Positions 8,364 through 15,480 of a stretch of 19,413 nucleotides of DNA are shown piece after piece. Origin of the DNA: JAGLTN01 sp023135255 (GTDB taxonomy: Bacteria > Planctomycetota > Phycisphaerae > Sedimentisphaerales > Anaerobacaceae). The position numbers and the translations under genes were made by a program. The stretch's first letter is position 1. Each line of letters opens with the position of its first letter. The notes under the pieces are model-generated. The model worked only from the letters and a program-made list of their open reading frames with translations. It made no database searches and was not told the DNA's origin. The stretch covers positions 1 to 19,413 of the forward strand of contig DAOWCP010000044.1 in the NCBI GenBank assembly GCA_030639495.1. The letters are read 5' to 3'.

Positions 8364-10397
8364 CTACGCATGTTCTTCTTTTTCCTTTTTATAAGTTGCA
8401 ACGATCTGCTGTTGAACATTACCCGGAACCGCTTCATAATGGCTTAGCGACATTGAATAACTGCCTCGACCACCAGTGACACTTTTCAGCTGGCTGTTAT
8501 ATTGAGTAACTTCTGCAAGTGGAACCTGTGCTTTAATAACAAGCATGTTACCAGCGAGCATATCCTGACCTATTATTCGCCCTCGTTTTGAAGCAATATC
8601 GCCGGCGATGTCCCCCATATTATCTGCAGGCACTGTAATTTCCATATTTACGATAGGTTCAAGCAGCGCAGGTTTTGCTTTTTGAACTGCGTCAATAAAT
8701 GCACCCTTACCAGCTGCGCGGAATGCGACTTCTTTTGAATCCACTGCATGGTGTTTTCCGTCATATACAGAAACTTTAATATCCTGCATTGGGTAACCAG
8801 CTACTACGCCGTTTGCCATGACATCATTAATGCCCTTGGCGATCGGTGTTTCAAACTGACCTGGAATAGAACCGCCGAAAATATCCCAGCTGAATACCAT
8901 TGAAGGATCAGAATTCCTTTCCGCAGGCTCAACCCTGAGATAAACCTCACCAAACTGACCAGCGCCGCCAGACTGTTTTTTATGACGGTAGTGCCCATCA
9001 GCTTTACCGGTAATAGTTTCACGGTATGGGATCTTAGGCTGTTTGGTATTGACTGAAAGCTTGTAGTGCTTTTCCAGTTTCTCAAGAATAATTCTCAAGT
9101 GAAGATCGCCCAGACCGCTGATCACCAGCTCTTGAGTCTGTTTGTTATGTCCATACTTAAAGCATGGATCTTCCTCGTTGAGCTTATCCAGTGCAGCACC
9201 GATCTTTTGCTCATCACCTCTTGCTGTTGTCTCCAAAGCCAGCGAGAACATCGGCTCAGGTGTAGCAGGCATCGGGAACTTGCCGGAGAATCCACCATCG
9301 TGAATAAGATCGCCAAGTTTTAGCTCGTCGATCTTAGCAAGCGTAATGATGTCGCCTGCAATACCAGCTTCGATTTCCACATTCTCAGCACCCTGAGATT
9401 TGAGTATATGTCCCGGACGGATGCCTTTTTTGTGGTCATTAACAAAAAGATTAGTATCTGATTTCAAAGTACCGCTGAAAATCCTTATAGTAGAATTTTT
9501 CATGTTTGATTTTGGTTCAAACCCGATTCTGATTACCTGACCCGTCAGTTTTGAGTTTGGATCAGCTTTAATCTCTGTTGTATTTTCGCCGTCAATCAAC
9601 TTAGCGGCTTGGGCCTCAACTGGTGATGGTGTAAAGTTTGTAATAATATCGAGCAACTCTATCACTCCTGTTCCCTCACGGGCATTGGTAAAGACTATAG
9701 GTGTAATAGTACCAGCCTGCATAGCTTTAACAAAAACGCCGCCGATCTGCTCAGAAGAAATTTCCTCTCCGCCAAGATAAGCTTCCATCAAATCGTCATC
9801 AGCCTCGATAACGCTTTCGATCAGATCCGTATGAGTCTGAGCAACATCGCCTACTGGTGAATCGCCGGCATCATTGCTGATGCAGTCTATTACAGAAACA
9901 CCGCCGGCTGTCGGTAAATTCGCACAACGACACTGCGAGCCGAAAGTTTCCTGAATATTGCTGAGAAGCTCTGCCCATTCGACATTATCTGAATCGATCT
10001 TGTTAATAACGATTATAGCTGGTTTATTCATCTCTTTAGCAAGATTGAAAAACTTTCTGGTATTTGTTTCTATACCTGCTGTAGCACCAATAACGACCAC
10101 AGCTGTTTCAACTGCCGGTATTGAAGTGATAGCAGGGCCCATAAAGTCAGGATAACCTGGAGTGTCGATTATATTTATAGTTTTTCCGTTATGCTGAACG
10201 TTTATTATCGCAGACTGTATGGAATGCTGATGTTCCTTTTCCTCATCGTAATAGTCACAAATTGAAGTTTTGTCATCCACACTTCCAAGGCGGTTGCTTG
10301 CGCCGGTTTTGTGAAGAATTGACTCAGCCAGAGAAGTTTTGCCGCTTCCACCATGGCCGAGTAGTACAATGTTACGAATTTCATTAGTATTCGTCAC
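8364..10397 (-). CDS. EF-G-like translational GTPase (EF-G2 type)
   Basis: I place the start at GTG 10397-10395, giving 677 residues, because GGAGG (10409-10405) lies seven bases upstream; the longer open frame to 10478 adds 27 unconserved residues. GTPase motifs are G1 GHGGSGKT (14-21), G3 DTPGYPDF (78-85) and G4 NKID (132-135). Domain II, III, IV and V segments typical of EF-G follow, including QSGGAGQFGEVYLRVEP and GGRGSYSMSLSHYEAVP. Canonical EF-G has AHIDAGKTT and DTPGHVDF; here the switch II His that supports GTP hydrolysis is Tyr82, and the canonical RGITI switch I is replaced. That pattern matches the EF-G2/EF-G-like paralogue family, whose role in translation is not well defined, rather than the housekeeping fusA product. 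No str-operon neighbours (rpsL, rpsG, tuf) are present, which supports a paralogue. Confidence 0.88.
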   Translation of the reverse strand: MTNTNEIRNIVLLGHGGSGKTSLAESILHKTGASNRLGSVDDKTSICDYYDEEKEHQHSIQSAIINVQHNGKTINIIDTPGYPDFMGPAITSIPAVETAVVVIGATAGIETNTRKFFNLAKEMNKPAIIVINKIDSDNVEWAELLSNIQETFGSQCRCANLPTAGGVSVIDCISNDAGDSPVGDVAQTHTDLIESVIEADDDLMEAYLGGEEISSEQIGGVFVKAMQAGTITPIVFTNAREGTGVIELLDIITNFTPSPVEAQAAKLIDGENTTEIKADPNSKLTGQVIRIGFEPKSNMKNSTIRIFSGTLKSDTNLFVNDHKKGIRPGHILKSQGAENVEIEAGIAGDIITLAKIDELKLGDLIHDGGFSGKFPMPATPEPMFSLALETTARGDEQKIGAALDKLNEEDPCFKYGHNKQTQELVISGLGDLHLRIILEKLEKHYKLSVNTKQPKIPYRETITGKADGHYRHKKQSGGAGQFGEVYLRVEPAERNSDPSMVFSWDIFGGSIPGQFETPIAKGINDVMANGVVAGYPMQDIKVSVYDGKHHAVDSKEVAFRAAGKGAFIDAVQKAKPALLEPIVNMEITVPADNMGDIAGDIASKRGRIIGQDMLAGNMLVIKAQVPLAEVTQYNSQLKSVTGGRGSYSMSLSHYEAVPGNVQQQIVATYKKEKEEHA

Positions 10398-10478
10398 TTT
10401 AGAGCCTCCAAACATCATTACGTTCAAATTACCATTGTTAGAAATTAAACCATTTATAATACAACAACAATGCCTCAA

Positions 10479-10821
10479 AGAACAAGGAAAATTTCCCCTA
10501 TATTAAAATATATGTTAACTCTTTGACAATAAGCAAGTTACATAGCAAGTAGATTGATTCCGGAAAGATTTCGGAAAGATTCAATTTGGCGAATCAGGCT
10601 GTTAACCAGCGAAGAAATTAAAAAAACTTAAAAAAACTTTCAGGTACCCTTAACTGTCAAAGCATGATTTTATTGGACGCATAATACGCCGACGTTGCAA
10701 GGCAACTATATGTTGTGGTTGGATGTGCCGATGAGTGTTTATATTGTTATTTTGGTTATAGGGCGTAAAAAAAACATTGCTAAAGAAATAATAAATGCGA
10801 TGTCGATAGCTTTAAATAAGT
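10479..10821. other. Gene-free AT-rich stretch with short direct repeats and small hairpins
   Basis: No coding frame is convincing. It holds an 11-base tandem repeat (CGGAAAGATTT then CGGAAAGATTC, 10561-10582), two A-tracts about ten bases apart near 10620-10637 that could bend DNA, a GTTGC-AAG-GCAAC hairpin (10694-10706), and an ACGCC (10686-10690) that can close with GGCGT (10762-10766). A leader or promoter region for the GTPase (minus) and the small ORF (plus) is expected here; I recognise no RNA family. Confidence 0.4.
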
Positions 10822-10872
10822 TTGGAAGTAAAAGTCAATAAAGCAATAAAAGATATTGAAGGGTTAGTGAGC

Positions 10873-11019
10873 ATGAGCAAGAGAGAATTGATAGATTGCA
10901 TCAAGGAAATTAACAAAACCGCCAAAGCTCAGTTTCTCGCTATGTTCTCAGAAAAAGAACTTGCTGACTACCTTGAACACCTGATGGAACTTGATCTTAG
11001 AGAATTAGTGACCTGCTGA
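10873..11019 (+). CDS. Small hypothetical protein, 48 residues
   Basis: ATG 10873 is preceded by GAAGGG nine bases upstream, and the frame ends at TGA 11017-11019. It can be extended to a TTG at 10822 (65 residues), but that start has no clear ribosome-binding site. The product is helical and amphipathic, starting MSKRELIDCIKEINKTAKAQ and containing FSEKELADYLEHLMELDLREL, with no membrane segment or signal peptide. A terminator follows immediately, which supports a real short transcription unit. I do not recognise a named family; the EINKTAKAQFL...F...L..YL pattern looks like a compact helical domain. It is a monocistronic-looking gene between two unrelated operons. Confidence 0.6.
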   Translation: MSKRELIDCIKEINKTAKAQFLAMFSEKELADYLEHLMELDLRELVTC

Positions 11020-11032
11020 AAACAGGTTTTTT
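11011..11032 (+). terminator. Weak terminator overlapping the small gene's stop codon
   Basis: ACCTG (11011-11015) pairs with CAGGT (11023-11027) around a seven-base loop that includes the TGA stop, followed by six T. The stem is only five base pairs. Confidence 0.45.
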
Positions 11033-11059
11033 ATACAGTCTTCATCACTCCTTCTTCTT

Positions 11060-11099
11060 ATTGCCATCGGCGACTTATGTTGCCAATGGCAATTTTTTT
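11060..11099 (+). terminator. Strong rho-independent terminator
   Basis: ATTGCCAT (11060-11067) pairs with ATGGCAAT (11086-11093), and inside it GGCGAC (11069-11074) pairs with GTTGCC (11079-11084, one G-T pair) around a TTAT loop. Only one mismatch interrupts the long stem, and T7 follows. It is the main terminator for the small ORF upstream. Confidence 0.85.
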
Positions 11100-11325
11100 G
11101 CGCATAAAAAAACAATGGGAACCCCATGTTTTGTTCTTGTGGGCTCTATCTGGATGATAAGTTGTTCCGGTTCATGGGTGATTTGCCTTCTACCAGACTT
11201 ACGGCTCCCGCTTCCATCATATTTTTTGACAATCAAAGACATTTCAGCTATTGCGGGTGAAAGAAGATTTTGATACCATTGCCGAACTGGAAGTTTTAGT
11301 TGCGTAGTTGAGCATTTAATGGAAA
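11075..11325 (-). pseudogene. Possible minus-strand gene remnant or small ORF
   Basis: On the minus strand a frame is free of stops from about 11325 to TAA at 11077-11075. The only standard start is ATG at 11242, giving 55 residues (MSLIVKKYDGSGSRKSGRRQ at its start), without a ribosome-binding site. Upstream of that ATG the frame reads on as protein-like sequence (QWYQNLLSPAIAE). The 3' end runs through two terminator-like hairpins, so the present stop is unlikely to be the original one. A TATAAT box lies just upstream at 11331-11326 on the minus strand. It may be a decayed gene, a non-coding RNA unit or a chance open frame; no family recognised. Confidence 0.2.
11106..11127 (-). terminator. 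Minus-strand terminator-like hairpin
   Basis: Read on the minus strand, ATGGG and CCCAT (stems at 11123-11127 and 11115-11119) flank a three-base loop and are followed by TG and then T7 (11112-11106). It faces the plus-strand terminator at 11060-11099. Confidence 0.4.
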
Positions 11326-11352
11326 ATTATAGGATACGCTGACTTTTCAAGT

Positions 11353-11467
11353 TATACCCTTGAAGGGTAAGATCCCGATAGATCGGGACCGCGAATAAAT
11401 CCGTAACTTGTTATTTTTAAGTTAATTACTCGTGGATAAACGGTAAAATTCAATTAGGATCAGTATA
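11353..11467 (+). repeat. Modular intergenic repeat, copy 2 (long form)
   Basis: Runs from TATACCCTTGAAGGGTA to CAGTATA, 115 bp. It has the first hairpin in a 7-bp-arm version, then the TCCCGAT-AG-ATCGGGA hairpin shared with copy 1, then the full CCGCGAATAAATCC...GATAAACGG module shared with copies 3 and 4, then the constant tail with AATTAGGATCAG. It therefore carries every module. It lies 54 bases before the DUF2339 gene start. Confidence 0.85.
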
Positions 11468-11497
11468 GTTTCAACTATTAGGAACAGATAATTTCAG

Positions 11498-11503
11498 TAT
11501 AAT
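11498..11503 (+). promoter_or_regulatory. Perfect -10 box before the DUF2339 gene
   Basis: TATAAT lies 18 bases before the ATG, downstream of repeat copy 2. No good -35 box is found 16-18 bases upstream, so promoter assignment is tentative. Confidence 0.35.
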
Positions 11504-11521
11504 ACTTGAGGAGCCTGACAA

Positions 11522-13840
11522 ATGGATGAGTTTGCTATTCTTTTAATTGTTCTGGCAGTTGGTTTTGTTCTGTCAGGGCCAGTAGCTTTAATTATTTCGA
11601 TTATCGCATTGAATAAAACAAAAGAGCTTTTATTGCAGATTCAGAAGAAAGGCCTCTCAATTACCGAGCCTCGTATGACAAAGTCGGTAGAAAAGCTAAA
11701 ACCTGAGGAAGTCGCTATGGCCCCTCCACCAAATAGAGATCAATTAGAAGCAAAAGAAGAAATACCTTTGCTGCAACTCACTAAGCTGCCCGAAATAAAA
11801 AAGGAGTCTGTCGGCATTTCCCAAACCGGCACACTCGAACAACGAATTGGTACGCGGTGGGTTCTCATAGCGGGAATTATTACTGTAATTGTCGGCGTAG
11901 GGTTTTTTCTGAAGTATGCTTATGACAATTCTATTGTAGGTCCTCTCGGGAGAGTTGTTATAGTTTCTATTTCAGGCCTTATTACCCTTTGCATAGGCGA
12001 AATAACACGAAAACGCGGATATGGTATAGTTGCCAAAGCAGTAACAGCCCTGGGGTTTGCTATATTATATGCTGCGGTTTTTTCAGCTTACCGGTTCTAC
12101 AGTTTGATCGATTCTGTTCCAGCCCTTATTCTGGCAATTCTTATAACCCTCGCAGCTATGCTTTATGCGGTTAGCCTTAATGAGATATTAATAGCGGTTC
12201 TATCATTAATAGGCGGTTTTTTAACACCAGTGATAATTTCAACCGGTGAAAATGTGCCCGTACCTCTGTTTGCCTATGTTCTGGTTTTAGGAATAGGTGC
12301 GATGCTTTGTGCTTATTACCGAAAATGGCGGGCAGTAAACATAGTTGCCTTTGTCGGCACATTTGTTCTTTACACGTGCTGGTTTGAAAAGTTCTTCCAC
12401 CCTGCAATGAGAAGGGCTGAAGAAGTTCCCGTACAGATGTCCATTGCACTTGGTTGGCTGGGTGTATTCTTCGCAATCTATCTGCTGCTGCCACTATTTA
12501 ATGGCCTTGTCAGAAAAATCAAAGTTCAGAAAGAGGATGTTTTGCTTGTGCTGACAAATGCAGCGGTTACGTTTTTTTACTTATGGACAATCCTTTTCGC
12601 AAAATATCGGATGGAGCTTGCTTTTTGTGCCATTGGCTTGTGCATCGCACACCTTGTCATAATGAGCATAGTTATGAAACGCTGTGAGCAGGATATGAAC
12701 CTGCGAGTTGTGTTGCTGGTAATAGGGTTGTTTTTCCTTACGATCGCGGTGCCGCTTTACTTAAAAATGTATGCTGTTGCGATGGTATGGGCAATTGAAG
12801 CTGTTGTGCTGTTAGTAATCGGACTTCGATATAGAAGCATCTGGACGCAAATATGTTCCGCTGCAGCGATTTTATTAAGCCTGGAACAATTGATAAATGA
12901 ACTGCCGATGCATACAGGAGCTTTCAGCTTAATATTGAACCCTGCTTTTGGTACCTGGGTTTTTGTATCTGCTGCCATAGCTATCTGTCATATTCTCTAC
13001 AGACGAAGTTTGGAGATAGAGGCCCAGTGTCGCGACATTGTCTCGCAGGTATTTTATTCGGCATCAACGCTTGTTCTAATGTTTGCCTTTATGATGGAGT
13101 GGTACTGGCACTGCGATTACAACATTGCTCAAAAAGCAATGATTGATACCTATTATGTGGGAGGCATGATCGTCATCTATACTATAATCACGTTATTACT
13201 TGTCATCAGACCAATTTGTCCCGCAGGTAGATTTTGCAAAATTCTGGCTACAGTTGTAGGCCTGGCGGGGGCGTGTTTTACTATGGCTTACTTTACAGAA
13301 AGCTACAACGATAGTTTTATGATCTTTGCTAATACTAATTTCGCGTTTGCAATTCTTTTTGTGGCGGTACTATTTACGTCAGCCTGGTTTTTAAGGAAAG
13401 CTGTGCAAGAAGAAGATAGGGGCGGTGTCGTATTTTACCGTATATTTGCGTTAGCTGCGATCTTTGTACTTTGGGTTCTGCTTACTGAGCAAATATATCT
13501 TTACTGGTACTGCAAAAACAGATTTGCAGAAAAAATTGCCAATTGGATGTTTCTGGCGAATATGTATATATCGGTGATGTGGGCGATTTATGGCGTAACA
13601 TTAATGACAGCAGGATTTTGGCGTAAAACTGCGGTGCTGAGATATATTTCACTTGGTCTGTTTGGCTTGCTGCTTGGGAAAGTTTTCATTCTGGACATGA
13701 GTACCGTCAAGAGTGTCTTTAGAATTGCTGCTTTTTTAGCAACTGGTATAACACTGGTTGGTGTTTCTTATCTTTACCAGCATTTGAAGAACAAAGGTTT
13801 CTTTGAAGTTGCGCTGGCTGAAGGGAAAATTGACGACTAA
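11522..13840 (+). CDS. DUF2339 polytopic membrane protein
   Basis: A 772-residue inner-membrane protein. GAGGAG (11508-11513) stands eight bases before the ATG. One N-terminal transmembrane helix (about 4-30) is followed by a charged cytosolic or periplasmic linker (about 31-103), then the conserved DUF2339 entry LEQRIGTRWVLIAGIITVIVG... at about 105 with VGVGFFLKYAYDN, and some twenty further hydrophobic helices to the C-terminus, including the SLIGGFLTPVII segment. Length and architecture fit the family (PF10101), whose function is unknown. The DUF3999 gene begins 14 bases downstream, a pairing known in other bacteria, so the two products probably act together at the membrane. Some helices contain charged residues, so transport is conceivable but not shown. 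Confidence 0.88.
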   Translation: MDEFAILLIVLAVGFVLSGPVALIISIIALNKTKELLLQIQKKGLSITEPRMTKSVEKLKPEEVAMAPPPNRDQLEAKEEIPLLQLTKLPEIKKESVGISQTGTLEQRIGTRWVLIAGIITVIVGVGFFLKYAYDNSIVGPLGRVVIVSISGLITLCIGEITRKRGYGIVAKAVTALGFAILYAAVFSAYRFYSLIDSVPALILAILITLAAMLYAVSLNEILIAVLSLIGGFLTPVIISTGENVPVPLFAYVLVLGIGAMLCAYYRKWRAVNIVAFVGTFVLYTCWFEKFFHPAMRRAEEVPVQMSIALGWLGVFFAIYLLLPLFNGLVRKIKVQKEDVLLVLTNAAVTFFYLWTILFAKYRMELAFCAIGLCIAHLVIMSIVMKRCEQDMNLRVVLLVIGLFFLTIAVPLYLKMYAVAMVWAIEAVVLLVIGLRYRSIWTQICSAAAILLSLEQLINELPMHTGAFSLILNPAFGTWVFVSAAIAICHILYRRSLEIEAQCRDIVSQVFYSASTLVLMFAFMMEWYWHCDYNIAQKAMIDTYYVGGMIVIYTIITLLLVIRPICPAGRFCKILATVVGLAGACFTMAYFTESYNDSFMIFANTNFAFAILFVAVLFTSAWFLRKAVQEEDRGGVVFYRIFALAAIFVLWVLLTEQIYLYWYCKNRFAEKIANWMFLANMYISVMWAIYGVTLMTAGFWRKTAVLRYISLGLFGLLLGKVFILDMSTVKSVFRIAAFLATGITLVGVSYLYQHLKNKGFFEVALAEGKIDD

Positions 13841-13854
13841 CGAAAGGATTCGAT

Positions 13855-15189
13855 ATGAAAAAGGTAATTCTTTATATCACGACTATATTATTTACTGCTA
13901 TAACGAGTAATGCTTTAGCAATCGACCTGACAAAATGGAAATATTGTTCCGAGATAACCCTTGATAGTTGGGCTGAAAAATATGTCACGGCCGATATCAT
14001 TCCAGAAGTCTATGATGTCGCAAAATCAGATCTGTCAGATATTCGTATCATAGATTCTAACCGCCGGCAAGTGCCATATTTACTCACTAAGCCGAAGGAT
14101 ATCACCCCAAAGCATAAATATTTGCCCGATATCATTAATCGCTCAACCGATGATAAGAACAACTCTTTAGTAACCCTGGATTTTGGCAAGCAGACAATAA
14201 ATAACTATATTGAAGTTGAAACAGCAGGCCGTAACTTCAGACGGGCTGTTAAGGTCGAAGGTTCAAATGATAATGTTACTTTTTTCACAATTGTTGAACA
14301 GGCTTTTCTTTTTGCCATCGATAACAAAGTAAAATCACGGTTCAACAGTATTGACTTACCGGCAAACGACTATCGCTATTTGAGAATCACTGTCGCCCCA
14401 ATGACTACTGAGCAGAAAAGCCCCGTTATAAAAGAACTGAGAGCATTCAATCGCGACAAGAAGCTTGCAAATAGGATCCCAATAGAAATGGTTTGTGTAA
14501 ACCATACTGAGGATAAGGAAAAGAATCTGAGTATCTATGAGTACAATTTGAAATTTCGTAATCTTCCAATAAGCGAAATACAACTGTCAATTGTTGATGA
14601 ATCTTTTTATAGGCATATAACTGTTGATGGACGAGATGCCTCTACACGCAAGGTCAAAATCGACAGCGAAGATAACAGGGAAAGATTCAGAGAAGTTGAA
14701 GAAAAGTGGAAAAGCCTAACCAGTGGTACTGTTTACCGCTACAGCTCAACCAAAGGCAAGAAAAATGAAAGGATAGCTTTATCAATCCCTTCAGGCAAAC
14801 AAGCATACAGGCATCTTAAGATTACAGTAAGAAATTACGATGACAGGCCGCTAAAATTAGAAACCGTATCGGCAAAGATGGTAACGCACCAGATTGTGTT
14901 TGATGCCGGTAACAGCCTGAACGCTTCGCTCTATGTTGGCTCAGAATCTGCTATCAGACCTAAATATGATATAACACATAAACTGGATAAACCCTCAGAG
15001 ATCAAAACAACTTTAGCCAGATTGAGTTCTCTCTCTGAAAATCCTCTATTTGGGAAGGTCGGGCAAAAACCTCAGCCTTGGACCGAAAGACATAAGGTTT
15101 TACTTTTGATAATCATGGCAGTAGTAGTATTAGCTCTTGGCGGTTTTATATTAAAATCTTTCAAATCTATTCAAAGTAATCAGGCGTGA
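13855..15189 (+). CDS. DUF3999-family secreted, C-terminally anchored protein
   Basis: A 444-residue protein. AAAGGA (13843-13848) precedes the ATG by six bases. Residues 1-22 form a signal peptide (cleavage likely near NALA-ID). Residues about 45-80 match the start of DUF3999 (AEKYVTADIIPEVYDVA, LSDIRIID, QVPYLLTK). Residues about 104-165 look like a discoidin (F5/8 type C) beta-sandwich: LDFGKQTINNYIEVETAGRN then VEGSNDNVTFFTI. A single transmembrane helix lies near 417-438 with a short basic tail, so the bulk should be periplasmic or surface-exposed and the tail cytosolic. It is in one operon with the DUF2339 gene. Function unknown; carbohydrate or ligand binding by the discoidin-like part is inference. 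Confidence 0.82.
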   Translation: MKKVILYITTILFTAITSNALAIDLTKWKYCSEITLDSWAEKYVTADIIPEVYDVAKSDLSDIRIIDSNRRQVPYLLTKPKDITPKHKYLPDIINRSTDDKNNSLVTLDFGKQTINNYIEVETAGRNFRRAVKVEGSNDNVTFFTIVEQAFLFAIDNKVKSRFNSIDLPANDYRYLRITVAPMTTEQKSPVIKELRAFNRDKKLANRIPIEMVCVNHTEDKEKNLSIYEYNLKFRNLPISEIQLSIVDESFYRHITVDGRDASTRKVKIDSEDNRERFREVEEKWKSLTSGTVYRYSSTKGKKNERIALSIPSGKQAYRHLKITVRNYDDRPLKLETVSAKMVTHQIVFDAGNSLNASLYVGSESAIRPKYDITHKLDKPSEIKTTLARLSSLSENPLFGKVGQKPQPWTERHKVLLLIIMAVVVLALGGFILKSFKSIQSNQA

Positions 15190-15224
15190 AACCCCTGTTA
15201 TGTTTTTGGAATTATTTTTTGCGC

Positions 15225-15254
15225 ATAAAAAAAGCAGGTTGTTTACGCCTGCTT
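15225..15254 (-). terminator. Terminator of tRNA-Ser
   Basis: On the minus strand AAGCAGG (15254-15248) pairs with CCTGCTT (15238-15232) around a nine-base loop, followed by T7. It begins five bases after the tRNA 3' end, and on the plus strand it may also help end the DUF3999 message. Confidence 0.75.
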
Positions 15255-15259
15255 CTTAA

Positions 15260-15350
15260 CGGAGAGGGGGGGATTCGAACCCCCGGTACAGGTATATGCC
15301 CGTACGACGGTTTAGCAAACCGTTACCTTCAGCCACTCGGTCACCTCTCC
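15260..15350 (-). tRNA. tRNA-Ser (anticodon GCU)
   Basis: The minus strand gives a 91-base class II tRNA. Acceptor GGAGAGG pairs with CCTCTCC, discriminator G is at 15260, and CCA is not encoded. The D-arm contains CCGAGTGGCTGAAGG. The anticodon loop TTTGCTAAA has GCU at 15316-15314. A long variable arm (CGTACGGGCATATACCTGTAC region) and T-arm GGGGGTTCGAATCCCCC complete it. The anticodon reads AGC/AGU serine codons. Confidence 0.96.
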
Positions 15351-15364
15351 GAATGTAAGACAGA

Positions 15365-15393
15365 AGTCTACATATTGCTGGTGCTAATTGCAA
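15365..15393 (-). promoter_or_regulatory. Candidate tRNA-Ser promoter
   Basis: On the minus strand TTGCAA (15393-15388), a 17-base spacer and TAGACT (15370-15365) end about 14 bases before the tRNA 5' end. Each hexamer matches consensus at four of six positions; position relative to the tRNA supports it. Confidence 0.4.
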
Positions 15394-15412
15394 GAGTGTC
15401 TCCGTCAGAATC

Positions 15413-15436
15413 TTTGTTTTTTTATAAAAAAACAAA
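15413..15436. terminator. 24-bp perfect AT palindrome downstream of the esterase
   Basis: TTTG-T7-A and its mirror T-A7-CAAA form a perfect palindrome between the esterase stop and the tRNA promoter. With the T-rich minus-strand run before it and a weak CAGCA/TGCTG stem nearer 15450-15480, it probably ends esterase transcription, though it lacks a GC stem. Confidence 0.35.
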
Positions 15437-15480
15437 AAAGTCAGCAAAATAAGCAAATTTACCAGCTTTTTCCTGCTGCT

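Noticed and set aside
8804..9316. Alternative frames inside the EF-G-like gene
   Set aside because: They lie wholly within a gene whose conserved motifs are unambiguous in the other frame.
10398..10478. N-terminal extension of the EF-G-like frame
   Set aside because: The 27 extra residues are not EF-G-like and GGAGG clearly serves the downstream GTG at 10397.
11061..11273. Plus-strand 70-residue Cys/Trp-rich frame
   Set aside because: It starts inside the strong terminator stem and has no ribosome-binding site; odd composition suggests a shadow or non-coding sequence.
15215..15350. tRNA-Ser as an attachment site for an integrated element
   Set aside because: No integrase, and no duplicate of the tRNA 3' end is seen in the window; the nearby direct repeat does not overlap the tRNA.
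15186..15452. Plus-strand 88-residue frame containing GEGGIRTPGTG
   Set aside because: This is the well-known false protein produced by reading antisense through a tRNA-Ser gene; it spans the tRNA at 15260-15350.
15256..15456. Minus-strand 66-residue frame over the tRNA
   Set aside because: It is a translation of the tRNA-Ser gene itself and its promoter region.
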